Assembly: GCF_047314965.1 (NCBI RefSeq)
Contig: NZ_JBLBVK010000015.1
Span: 1 to 27,345 of the forward strand
Source: JAVJUV01 sp047314965
Lineage (GTDB): Bacteria > Pseudomonadota > Alphaproteobacteria > Rhodobacterales > Rhodobacteraceae
Direction of reading: 5' to 3'
Length of the DNA: 27,345 nt
Shown: positions 14,999 to 22,865 of the stretch, one piece after another
Layout of the letters: every line of letters begins with the position of its first letter
Numbering within the stretch: the stretch's first letter is position 1
Program-made: the position numbers and the translations under genes
Notes under the pieces: model-generated
Told to the model about the DNA's origin: nothing
What the model saw: only the letters and a program-made list of their open reading frames with translations
Databases searched by the model: none

Positions 14999-15217
14999 AT
15001 GGTCGATGTGAAAATCCAACTGAACAGTACCATCACTTGCCCTAAATGCGGGCACTCAGCGGAAGAGCTTATGCCAACTGACGCATGCCAGTGGTTCTAT
15101 GAGTGCACTTCATGCGGCGAGGTACTGAAGCCATTACCAGGTGATTGCTGCGTTTATTGCTCGTACGGTACTGTGGATTGCCCACCGATCCAGGAAGGTG
15201 GCTCCTGCTGCGGATAA
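14999..15217 (+). CDS. Cysteine-rich GDCCVYCSYG-type small protein
   Basis: The 72-residue protein has 11 cysteines. Two CxxC knuckle pairs (CPKC, residues 14-17; CTSC, 36-39) are followed by GDCCVYCSYGT (C50, C51, C54), C61 and a terminal CC. This looks like a small zinc or soft-metal binding protein; GDCC..CSYG proteins are often found beside metal-resistance genes, but I know of no proven function. It lies 127 bp after the HMA-CDF gene on the same strand. A GTG at 14990 is an alternative start; neither has a strong RBS. Confidence 0.75.
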   Translation: MVDVKIQLNSTITCPKCGHSAEELMPTDACQWFYECTSCGEVLKPLPGDCCVYCSYGTVDCPPIQEGGSCCG

Positions 15218-15517
15218 CGTCGGCAGACCACACAATTGCTCCACTCCGATAGGGTCCATTATGGCGAGCGGTAACAGTGGGCCACTTCGGGCATCCAATT
15301 CGCTACACCCCACCCCATCAACGGGAACCAGGGGAGGGGCCGGGCAAGCGCCCTCGGTCCAGGCCCGATCGCGAGCCTCTTTGATCCCTATAGGTCAGTG
15401 AATTGCCGAATGACCGCTTCTGGTGGCAGCTGACATTTACCGAAATCCGAATAATGACTGAGTTGCGGACAGAGCGGTCGTCCCGAAACAAATTCTGTGC
15501 TTCATCGATTAACCACT
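15218..15517. other. 300-bp gene-free stretch containing repeat copy 3
   Basis: Apart from the dispersed repeat (from 15246), nothing is seen. It lies between the cysteine-rich protein gene and the convergent end of the phosphorelay operon; no clear terminator hairpin with a T-run was found. Confidence 0.5.
15246..15419. repeat. Dispersed intergenic repeat, copy 3 (longest)
   Basis: The left part (15246-15325) matches copy 2 at 11162 and the right part (15306-15419) matches copy 1 at 2291. This shows the three are pieces of one element of at least about 170 bp. It contains ACCCCACCCCATCAACGGG, CTCGGTCCAGG, GCGAGCC and GCCGAATGACCGCTT. Confidence 0.7.
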
Positions 15518-17053
15518 TTACCCTTTCTCTCTTCTACCACGGTCCCGGAGGCGGAGGGTGATGCGGAAATCCTCGCCAACACGTTTTGGCTCGACCAGCC
15601 AGAAGCCCAGAATGACCAGCGCCAGCGACCCCCAGGCGAAAACGGACAGGTTTTCGTCAAGGAACACCATTCCCCAGATAATGCCCGCAAGTGTCTGCGA
15701 ATAGGCCATCTGTCCCGCGAAGACCGCGCCAGCTGTCGACACGAGGTCAAGAGCCAAAACCAGGGCGATGGCGGAGGAGACGCCAAGCGCAACAATTAGC
15801 ATCTCTCGCTCGCCGAATGAGGGCGACGGCAGAAACAGGGCATCCTGAGCGATTGCGGCGGGCAGGATCAGGGCGGTGGACAGCGTCATCATCAGACCGA
15901 CCGTTATCGCGGCATCGAGATGCTTCGGTCGCGAAGCCATCAGAAGTGTGTGAAGGGACAGCAAGAACGGCAGCACGAGCGCTGCAGCCAGCCAGACAAG
16001 CGCGTTTCCATCGCCAGACAAACCTTGCAAAAGAAGGACCAGTGCGACTGCAGCAAAACCGATGCCAAGTCCAAGGAAACGCCGCAGACTTGCCGCTTCC
16101 AGTCCGAAAATTGCCGCCAACAGAAAGACCATGAATCCGCGGGAGCTTCCTATCAGCGCGATCATCGTAGCCTCGACATGTGAAGAGATGACGACAGTGA
16201 AGACCTGATAGAAGCCTCCAAGTATGATTGCCCAAAGTAACAGAAAGCGGAGATCGCCAATGTGAAGGCGCGGGATACCGGATCGCGCTACTGAGAAGAT
16301 GATGCAGAGAATTGCGGCCAAGAGATTTGCCCAGAAGACAAGACCGAGCGGTGGCACGGAGATCCCGAATGCGAGCCGTCCGAGCGCAGGCGCAACGCCA
16401 AAGATGCTGCCCGCCGCTAAAACCAAGAGCGTTCCGCGCAGCGTTCTAACGGTCAGATCGGCGCGTCGCTCACGGTCATAGATTTCCTCTGCCAATCCGC
16501 GAAACACTGCCGCGAGGCGGCCGAGTGGGTCTGGACGTGCTGCAACCGTATCGACATCCATTTCGTCGGGGCGAAACGCGCCGTTCTCTATGACCTGCGC
16601 GGCCTGTGTGAGCCGCTCGATGTCACGGAAGTAGTCGAGCTCCCGGTCGCGGAATCGCTTGCGGACCAGAGAGGAGTTTACCCGGGCGCGCAGAATGGCC
16701 GGTTCGAAGTTCTTTGGCAGGAAGTCCTCGGCCCCTAATTCGATCGCACGGGCGACACTTCCTATCTCGTCATCAAGCGATGAAACCACGATGACCGGAA
16801 TGTCCCGCAGCGCTGCGTCCGCCTTCATCGCTTTCAGGACTTCGTAGCCGTCCATGTCCGGCATGACAATATCGAGAAGGACGACGTCAATCGGCCCCCT
16901 CTGCAGCACCTCTAGTGCCTTTACGCCGTCCGAGACGTGGTAGGCCTTGTGTCCCAGCGCAGTTGCAGCCTTGACCAGCTTACGCCCACTGACGCGGCTG
17001 TCGTCGACGACAAGGATCGATGCAGGAGATTGCCGTTCCGACGCGTCTTCCAT
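15518..17053 (-). CDS. Response-regulator receiver domain fused to an EamA/DMT membrane transporter
   Basis: The 511-residue protein starts with a full receiver domain (about residues 11-125): acidic pair D17/D18, phospho-acceptor D61 in LLDIVMPDMDG, S91 and K114 in LPKNF. A charged helical linker (about 125-210) leads to ten hydrophobic helices (about 212-500), homologous to EamA/DMT permeases, with GSIFGVAPALGRLAFG in helix 1 and IGSSRGFMVFLLAAIFG at the end of the first half. No DNA-binding or enzymatic output exists. The start at 17053 is two bases after the Hpt stop. Phosphorylation by the neighbouring kinase/Hpt would be expected to alter transport; whether it exports or imports, and what, is unknown. 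Confidence 0.92.
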   Translation of the reverse strand: MEDASERQSPASILVVDDSRVSGRKLVKAATALGHKAYHVSDGVKALEVLQRGPIDVVLLDIVMPDMDGYEVLKAMKADAALRDIPVIVVSSLDDEIGSVARAIELGAEDFLPKNFEPAILRARVNSSLVRKRFRDRELDYFRDIERLTQAAQVIENGAFRPDEMDVDTVAARPDPLGRLAAVFRGLAEEIYDRERRADLTVRTLRGTLLVLAAGSIFGVAPALGRLAFGISVPPLGLVFWANLLAAILCIIFSVARSGIPRLHIGDLRFLLLWAIILGGFYQVFTVVISSHVEATMIALIGSSRGFMVFLLAAIFGLEAASLRRFLGLGIGFAAVALVLLLQGLSGDGNALVWLAAALVLPFLLSLHTLLMASRPKHLDAAITVGLMMTLSTALILPAAIAQDALFLPSPSFGEREMLIVALGVSSAIALVLALDLVSTAGAVFAGQMAYSQTLAGIIWGMVFLDENLSVFAWGSLALVILGFWLVEPKRVGEDFRITLRLRDRGRREKG

Positions 17054-17055
17054 TC

Positions 17056-17463
17056 TCAACCTGTCGTCGTCCTCGAAAGCTCGTGGCTGTCGATCCGGCG
17101 CAGGGCATCCCGTGCGGCAATTTCTTCGGTGTGGATGCATTGGGCCAGGTCGGTCGCATTAGTCAGATCACCCTGACGGCAGACCTGTTCCAGTTCGGCG
17201 CATAGACTGGCGAGCAGTTCGGCACCAAAATCCCGGGCATTCGACTTGAGTGTGTGGGCGGAAATCCGCAGAGCATCCGTGTCCCCGTCGGTTGCGGCTC
17301 GGGCAATGCTGGCGGACAGGCGCGGCGCCTCGTCGAAATAATCGGCGAGAAGTTCGTCCAGGTCTTCCGGGTCGCCGCCGAGTAGATCCAGCAGTTTCCG
17401 GAGGGCTGCGGGATCGATGACCTCTTTCTCCATCATGTCTCTCAGTTCTTTGGTTTCCGTCAT
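17056..17463 (-). CDS. Histidine phosphotransfer (Hpt) protein
   Basis: The 135-residue helical protein carries the Hpt motif AHTLKSNA with phosphorylatable H70 and the usual preceding helix (LLADYFDEAPRLSASIARA). The ATG at 17463 overlaps the kinase stop by four bases, and its own stop is two bases before the receiver-transporter start, so the three are translationally coupled. It should pass phosphate from the kinase's receiver domain(s) to D61 of the receiver-transporter fusion. Longer upstream starts would overlap the kinase and are not needed. Confidence 0.93.
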   Translation of the reverse strand: MTETKELRDMMEKEVIDPAALRKLLDLLGGDPEDLDELLADYFDEAPRLSASIARAATDGDTDALRISAHTLKSNARDFGAELLASLCAELEQVCRQGDLTNATDLAQCIHTEEIAARDALRRIDSHELSRTTTG

Positions 17464-20400
17464 TGCTGCGCCTGAGACGCGCGGAAGGCTTCGCCGCGTT
17501 CTAGGCAAGCTAGAAGGTCCGCTTCGACTACAGGCTTGCTGAGATAGTCGTCCATGCCGGCACCGAGATAAGTCTCGCGCGCAGACGCCTGTGCGTTCGC
17601 GGTGAGCGCGACAATGAATGGACGATGTTCGGAATCGAGCGTCTCCCTGATCTTGCGGGCGGCTTCGATGCCATCCATCTCTGGCATTTCGATATCCATG
17701 AGCACAACGTCATACCTACCGTCGGCGGCCATGCCCACCGCCTCGGCGCCGCCTGTGGCGAGATCGATATCATAGCCGTTCTTTGCCAACAGCTTCTGTC
17801 CAACTTTTCTGTTTATTCGGTTGTCATCGACCAAAAGAATGGAGAGCACCAGTTGCTGGTCCCTTGCGACCCCGACCTCGTACTCGTACTCGTGCTCGTC
17901 TGCAGCACCAGCCTCCGCGACGGCGGAAGTCAGAGAATGCAACAGTTGTGAGGACTTGGCAGGTTTTGTAAGGATCGAAGAGAAATCGGCCTCCCGGACG
18001 CGAGACCAGAACTCGGGCTCCGTCGGGGTCAGTGAAGTGAAAAGGATCAATGGGGGCGTGCTCTCGCCCAACAGTCGCCTGATTTCCGTCGACAGTTCCA
18101 GGCCCGTCATGTGTGGCATCTTGTAATCGATCATAACCACATCAAAACTATGCCCGGCTCTGAGGGCATCCAAAGCCTCTTCCGGAGTGCCGCAAAGCTC
18201 AGGCACCATGCCCCAGTCGCGAAGGCGTTCGCCGATGATCTTTCGGTTGGTGGCATTATCATCAACCGCTAGAACGGTTCGGCCGCGGAGGTTGTCGATC
18301 CTTGCGCGCCGGTCTTTCCGGTCCTGAGGGACGCAAGCCGGAAGGTCGATGGAAAAGGAAAAGGTCGAGCCTTTTCCAACCTCGCTCTCGACGTCGATTT
18401 TACCGCCCATCTTTTCGACGAGGCTCTTGCTGATGGCCAGGCCAAGACCCGTTCCCCCGTAGCGACGTGTCGTCGAGGCGTCCACTTGGCTGAAGGACTT
18501 AAAGAGTCGGCTCATGCGGTCAGCAGGAATGCCGATGCCCGTGTCCCGAACGGCGAAAGTGAGCGATGCAGCACCATTATCTGCGACTTCCGGGGCTTTG
18601 CGCGAGACATTCAGGACGACCTCGCCCTTTTCCGTGAACTTGACTGCGTTATTGAGAAGATTCAGTAAGACCTGCTTTAGCCGTGTCGGATCGCCGATCA
18701 CGCCTCGCGGAACATCAGGGTGGATGCGACAGGCAAGCTCGATACCCTTCTCGTCAGCCTTCGGCATAACGAGTTCGACCGCGCCTTCTATCGTCTCGAA
18801 TAAGTCGATCTCGATTTCTTCGAGATCAAGAGCGCCGGCCTCGACCTTCGAAAAATCGAGAATGTCGTTGATGATTCTCAGAAGAGTATCCGCGGCCTCT
18901 CCGATGGTATTTGCGAAGTCCCGTTGTTCTGGATCGAGACGCGTCGATGCCAGCAGCCCGCTCATGCCAATGATTCCGTTCAGCGGCGTTCTGATCTCGT
19001 GGCTCATGGCCGCGAGGAACGCGCTCTTGGCCTCGTTTGCGGTTTCCGCTTCCTCCTTGGCTTCGGTGAGTTGTACTTCGCGCCTTACAAGTTCGGAGAT
19101 ATCCGAGTAGACCACGACCGAGCCACCGTCGGTCGTACGGCGCTTGTCGATCTGAACCCAACGTCCATCCGGCAACCTACGAACATTATCCGACGCCGAG
19201 GCGGCGGAAGCCGTTTGATCGATCGACTGCGCTTTCACTCTCAATCCCGAACCGCTTGGTAGAAGCTCGGCAAGCTCTTCGGCGGTGATTCCGGGGCGGA
19301 CGATGCGACCTTCGGGGTCGCCCAAGAAGTCCCGGTACCGCGTGTTGCAAAGCACGAGCCGATCGTCCGAATCGTAAAACGCGAACCCATCTGAAATCGT
19401 CTCGATCGCATCGATAAGGCGTTGCCGGGCTTCGGCAATCTCGCGAAGGTTGCTTTCCTCCATCTCAACGGCGGTATCGCGAAACACTGTGAGCGCCCGC
19501 ATAAGACGCGCGACCTCGTCTTGACCAGATGGCTCAGGCAAGGGAACGCGAAGATTGCCGTCGGCGAGAGAGAGTGCCGCCGTGCTGAATGCGCTCAGCC
19601 GCGAGCCGAGACTGCGGCTGGCATATGCGATGGAGCCGAATATCAGCACGAGTGCACTTAGCAACACCAGGGCGAGCGTCAGGCGACTGCTTTCGAGCAG
19701 GGTCAGAACGCGCGCAGACGATGCATTCGCGTTGCCGCGGATCTGTGCAACGACCTCGCCTGCCAGTTCGCTCATTGTAAGTGTCGTGACGTTTGTTGCC
19801 GAGAGGAGTTCACTCACGCGGGACAGCGTGTCCAGTTCCTCGCTTCGCAGATCAAATACGTTGCCGACGCCCTTTCCGAATCCGATCAGGGTTTCGGCTA
19901 CGTCCGCTGTGCCGGAAATGTCGGCTCTTCCTTCCAGGCGTCCCAGTAACTGGTCGGACTCCGCGTCGATCGCCTCTAGGCTGCCCCGCAAGTCAGTGAG
20001 GGCTTCCTGACCGCTGGCAAAGGGGACCAGTGACAGGACGCCAATGGTACGGTTTCCAAGTGCCTCCAGCGTTAGCAGCGCACCGTACCCGGATATGCTG
20101 GCGTCGTTAATTGCATCGAGACTCGCCGACACCTCGTCGTCGAGCTCCGCGCCGATCGTGACCGCACGTCCGCGTATTAGAATGATCGAGCGGCTGAGCA
20201 GCATCTCGAGTTCGGAGGTGAGTTCACGAAGGACCGTCCTGATCCCATCGGCATCGAAAGAGGCATCTGCGTTTCCTGTAAGTTCGGCTCGACGAAGTTC
20301 GAAGACGCTTCGGTCGCCGGCGCCGAAAGCAATGATCGCGTCGATGACCGAAAGAAGCCGGTCTGTATCGATAACGGCATTCGTGGCGTTATTGTCGCGA

Positions 20401-21176
20401 AGTTCGTTGACGTTCCGCGCGGCCACGGAACTCGAAGTCACGAAGCGGCGCCAATTGTCCTGAACGCTGGACTCATCCGGCGCGTCGAGTGCGCCGAGGA
20501 GTGCGTCCTCGATCGTGCTGCTTTCCGCTTGCATGCTCATCACAGCAATCAGGCCCCGGACGCCCAGATCGTTCAGGTAGTCGATTGATGTCTGCGTGCG
20601 TTCGTTGACACGCGCGCTCTCTTGGCGGACGACCTCAAGCTGCTGGCCGATCAAGGGTTCGATCGACCGGTTGAATGCAGCGTGGGTGCGCGCGATCTCT
20701 TGGATGCGGTCGTTCAATAGGGTAGCCACGCTGATCCGATCGGCAACAGTTGCGCCGAGATCTGCCGATAAGGCCTGTGCCTCGCTCGCTGAAGCTCTGA
20801 GGTCTTCCAAGGCGTCGGATGCGACTCCGCGGGCAGCCAGTCCCTGAATGACGATGCCGACATTTTGGAGGTGGGCGTCCAACTCACCAAGCCGGGTCGC
20901 CAATTGCTCCGGATTCTCGGATGTCGCCACGGCCGACGCCGCACCCCGGATATTGGTCGTCGTTTCCGAAATCTGGTGCGCAACCACGAGGGCCGGAAGA
21001 CTTTCCTCGATAATCAAGGACAATTCTTCCTGAACGACATTGTTTGCGCGGTGCGCGATCAGCGCGCTGACACCGGCTGACAACGAAATGACGATGACCA
21101 CGAGGAACAGCTTCCCGCGGATCGTCGTCGGCAGGAATGCCATTCGGCCGTCAGCGTTCTCCGTCGCCAAAATCAT
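17460..21176 (-). CDS. Membrane hybrid histidine kinase with large periplasmic sensor (TorS-like)
   Basis: The 1238-residue protein contains TM1 (about 23-41), a roughly 455-residue helical periplasmic domain, TM2 (about 499-519), HAMP (520-572), PAS (580-690), HisKA with H726 in SHEIRTPLNG, HATPase with NNAVKF, DTGIGIP and GGTGLGLAIS (about 830-945), then two receiver domains with D1017 (MIDYKMP) and D1161 (LMDIEMP). The layout resembles TorS, which senses ligand through a periplasmic binding protein; here the Hpt domain is a separate gene. The sensor region is much larger than in TorS and could be two stacked helical bundles. An alternative start is the ATG at 21143. It lies 33 bp after the binding-protein gene. 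Confidence 0.95.
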   Translation of the reverse strand: MILATENADGRMAFLPTTIRGKLFLVVIVISLSAGVSALIAHRANNVVQEELSLIIEESLPALVVAHQISETTTNIRGAASAVATSENPEQLATRLGELDAHLQNVGIVIQGLAARGVASDALEDLRASASEAQALSADLGATVADRISVATLLNDRIQEIARTHAAFNRSIEPLIGQQLEVVRQESARVNERTQTSIDYLNDLGVRGLIAVMSMQAESSTIEDALLGALDAPDESSVQDNWRRFVTSSSVAARNVNELRDNNATNAVIDTDRLLSVIDAIIAFGAGDRSVFELRRAELTGNADASFDADGIRTVLRELTSELEMLLSRSIILIRGRAVTIGAELDDEVSASLDAINDASISGYGALLTLEALGNRTIGVLSLVPFASGQEALTDLRGSLEAIDAESDQLLGRLEGRADISGTADVAETLIGFGKGVGNVFDLRSEELDTLSRVSELLSATNVTTLTMSELAGEVVAQIRGNANASSARVLTLLESSRLTLALVLLSALVLIFGSIAYASRSLGSRLSAFSTAALSLADGNLRVPLPEPSGQDEVARLMRALTVFRDTAVEMEESNLREIAEARQRLIDAIETISDGFAFYDSDDRLVLCNTRYRDFLGDPEGRIVRPGITAEELAELLPSGSGLRVKAQSIDQTASAASASDNVRRLPDGRWVQIDKRRTTDGGSVVVYSDISELVRREVQLTEAKEEAETANEAKSAFLAAMSHEIRTPLNGIIGMSGLLASTRLDPEQRDFANTIGEAADTLLRIINDILDFSKVEAGALDLEEIEIDLFETIEGAVELVMPKADEKGIELACRIHPDVPRGVIGDPTRLKQVLLNLLNNAVKFTEKGEVVLNVSRKAPEVADNGAASLTFAVRDTGIGIPADRMSRLFKSFSQVDASTTRRYGGTGLGLAISKSLVEKMGGKIDVESEVGKGSTFSFSIDLPACVPQDRKDRRARIDNLRGRTVLAVDDNATNRKIIGERLRDWGMVPELCGTPEEALDALRAGHSFDVVMIDYKMPHMTGLELSTEIRRLLGESTPPLILFTSLTPTEPEFWSRVREADFSSILTKPAKSSQLLHSLTSAVAEAGAADEHEYEYEVGVARDQQLVLSILLVDDNRINRKVGQKLLAKNGYDIDLATGGAEAVGMAADGRYDVVLMDIEMPEMDGIEAARKIRETLDSEHRPFIVALTANAQASARETYLGAGMDDYLSKPVVEADLLACLERGEAFRASQAQQ

Positions 21177-21209
21177 CTACCGAGGCTCTGCCTTCTGTGC
21201 TGTCATTCC

Positions 21210-22352
21210 TCAGATCTTGAGCTCGTAGTCTTTGATGCTGTCCGGACTGATATAGGCTACAGCGGGACTGAGCATCACATCGAGGTGGAGCTTGAAGACT
21301 CTTGCCGAATCCGAGTCGCGGTTGGCCCATTCGAACCAGAGCGGCAGTGCGATCTTTCTGAAGCGATCGACATCCTCTTCGGAGAGGCGCGTCACCTCGA
21401 CGCCGGCTTCGGCAAATCGTGCCCAGGCAGCGATATTTGCCTCCTGGTGCGCTGTGAAATGCTGGGCAGAAAAGGCTCGCACGAGTTCCGTTATCAGCGC
21501 TTGGGTCATCTTCGAGAATGTGTCCCAAACCGCTTGGTTGAAGACCACGACTGTCAGATCCACCGGCTGATGCAAACACGGCGTCGATGCCGGCCCCATC
21601 ACGATGTACTTGCTGACTTCCGCGAAGCCGAGATCGTAGTTCATAGCGGGGCCGGTGAAATCTGCGGCGTCGATCGCGCCAGTCGCAAGTGCGGGACGCA
21701 CCTCCGATCCGGCAAGAGCAATGGTGCGCGCTCCGACCGCGTCGAAGCACTCCGCAACGAGCCCGCCGGGCATACGAAGGTTCAGCCCTTCGAAGTCGTC
21801 TAGCGAACGGATTGGTTTATTCGAGTGAATCAAGTTCATGTCGTGATGAACGTGACCGACGTAGTGCAGCCCGTGACGCGCGTAAAGCTCCCGCGCCAAC
21901 TTGGTTCCACCGTAGCTGTCGAACAGCATGTCCCACTGATGCGGATGCGGTAGGCCCATGGGGAAAGATGTCAAAAAGACTCCGGCCGGCATGGCTCCGG
22001 TGATTGCGGCATAGTGCGGAACCCAGTGCATGGCATCAAGAACGCCGGCCGACGTTGCGGTCATCATGTCAAATATTTCGGAGACCGTGCCGCCTGGAAA
22101 TGGCATCAGGTCTACCTCGCCCGAGGTAAGCTCGACGATGCTCTCACACCATTTGCGGAATGTCCGGTAGCCGATGGTGCCTTCAGTCCACAACGACTGG
22201 ATGCGCACCTTCTTGCCCGATGCCACCTGTGCATTTCCGATGAAGGGTGCGGCCAGGGTACCAGTGGCGGCAGTAGCCAGAAAGGCACGACGGCCCCCTA
22301 TTTTAGTGTTGCGACGAACATCTTTTGTTACGCCTTCCTTCCGAGCGCGCAC
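21210..22352 (-). CDS. TRAP-type (DctP/TakP-like) periplasmic substrate-binding protein, no permease nearby
   Basis: The product has a twin-arginine-like export signal (GGRRAFLATAATGTLAAPFIGNAQ) and a DctP/TakP-like binding fold. The latter includes LNLRMPGGLVAECFDAVGA, with the conserved ligand arginine, and ATGAIDAADFTGPAMNYDLGF. I start it at GTG 22352 because AAGGGGAGGGG lies just upstream; a TTG at 22382 would add ten residues. Members of this family bind carboxylates or 2-oxo acids for TRAP transporters, but no DctQ/DctM genes exist in the window. It heads the kinase operon, so it probably works as the kinase's ligand-sensing partner. Confidence 0.9.
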   Translation of the reverse strand: MRARKEGVTKDVRRNTKIGGRRAFLATAATGTLAAPFIGNAQVASGKKVRIQSLWTEGTIGYRTFRKWCESIVELTSGEVDLMPFPGGTVSEIFDMMTATSAGVLDAMHWVPHYAAITGAMPAGVFLTSFPMGLPHPHQWDMLFDSYGGTKLARELYARHGLHYVGHVHHDMNLIHSNKPIRSLDDFEGLNLRMPGGLVAECFDAVGARTIALAGSEVRPALATGAIDAADFTGPAMNYDLGFAEVSKYIVMGPASTPCLHQPVDLTVVVFNQAVWDTFSKMTQALITELVRAFSAQHFTAHQEANIAAWARFAEAGVEVTRLSEEDVDRFRKIALPLWFEWANRDSDSARVFKLHLDVMLSPAVAYISPDSIKDYELKI

Positions 22353-22376
22353 TTTTCCCCTCCCCTTGGTCGCGAC

Positions 22377-22411
22377 TGCCAAGTGTTGCAGTTGGCACTA
22401 CGATGTAGTGC
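22377..22411. promoter_or_regulatory. Overlapping palindromes upstream of the phosphorelay operon
   Basis: GCACTACGATGTAGTGC (22395-22411) is a perfect inverted repeat with 7-bp arms. It overlaps TGCCAA-9-TTGGCA (22377-22397), a second perfect dyad. Both lie 25-60 bp upstream of the binding-protein start and suggest an operator. No dedicated DNA-binding regulator is encoded next to the operon. Confidence 0.45.
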
Positions 22412-22865
22412 TTTGGCTATCCATGAAACTTTAACGCGTATTGTCTTCAAGGCCATGGGAAATTTGAGAAAGCTTTGAATCCAAGTGCCAATGCCGCCAA
22501 CTTCGAAGGGATATCACATCGCAGCTTCATTCATGCCCAAAGCGAAGGATTGATCAGCCGATGTAAGGCTCACGCGACAAATTGAAATCTTAAAGTTTCA
22601 ACGGGCGTCTGCTTCGGGCTCTTCTGAGACATCCGGCGCTTTTCGTCAGAAGACTGGTCTGCGCCACTAACCGGTCATCACTGCACGGTTTTCGGCCGGA
22701 ACGTCTGCTTCGGCAGTAAGCGGACCAGGCCCAGGTCCCGCGCCTATGACTGGATCGCGGACGGAGCGGACATCATGTTTGTTCGGGCGTCACACCGAAC
22801 TTGCCGAAATCAACTATCGCACCATGTCTCGATGTTGACCGATGAATCAGCGAATTGGAGGAATC
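22412..22865. other. Gene-free stretch with short repeats
   Basis: The direct repeat CGTCTGCTTCGG occurs at 22606-22617 and 22702-22713. The second copy starts a hairpin (GTCTGCTT 22703-22710 with AAGCGGAC 22718-22725, one mismatch). These look like intergenic repeat relics. No gene is supported. Confidence 0.45.

Noticed and set aside
21210..22352. A complete TRAP transporter operon
   Set aside because: No small or large membrane subunit genes are adjacent; the next gene is the histidine kinase and the EamA protein is from a different transporter superfamily.
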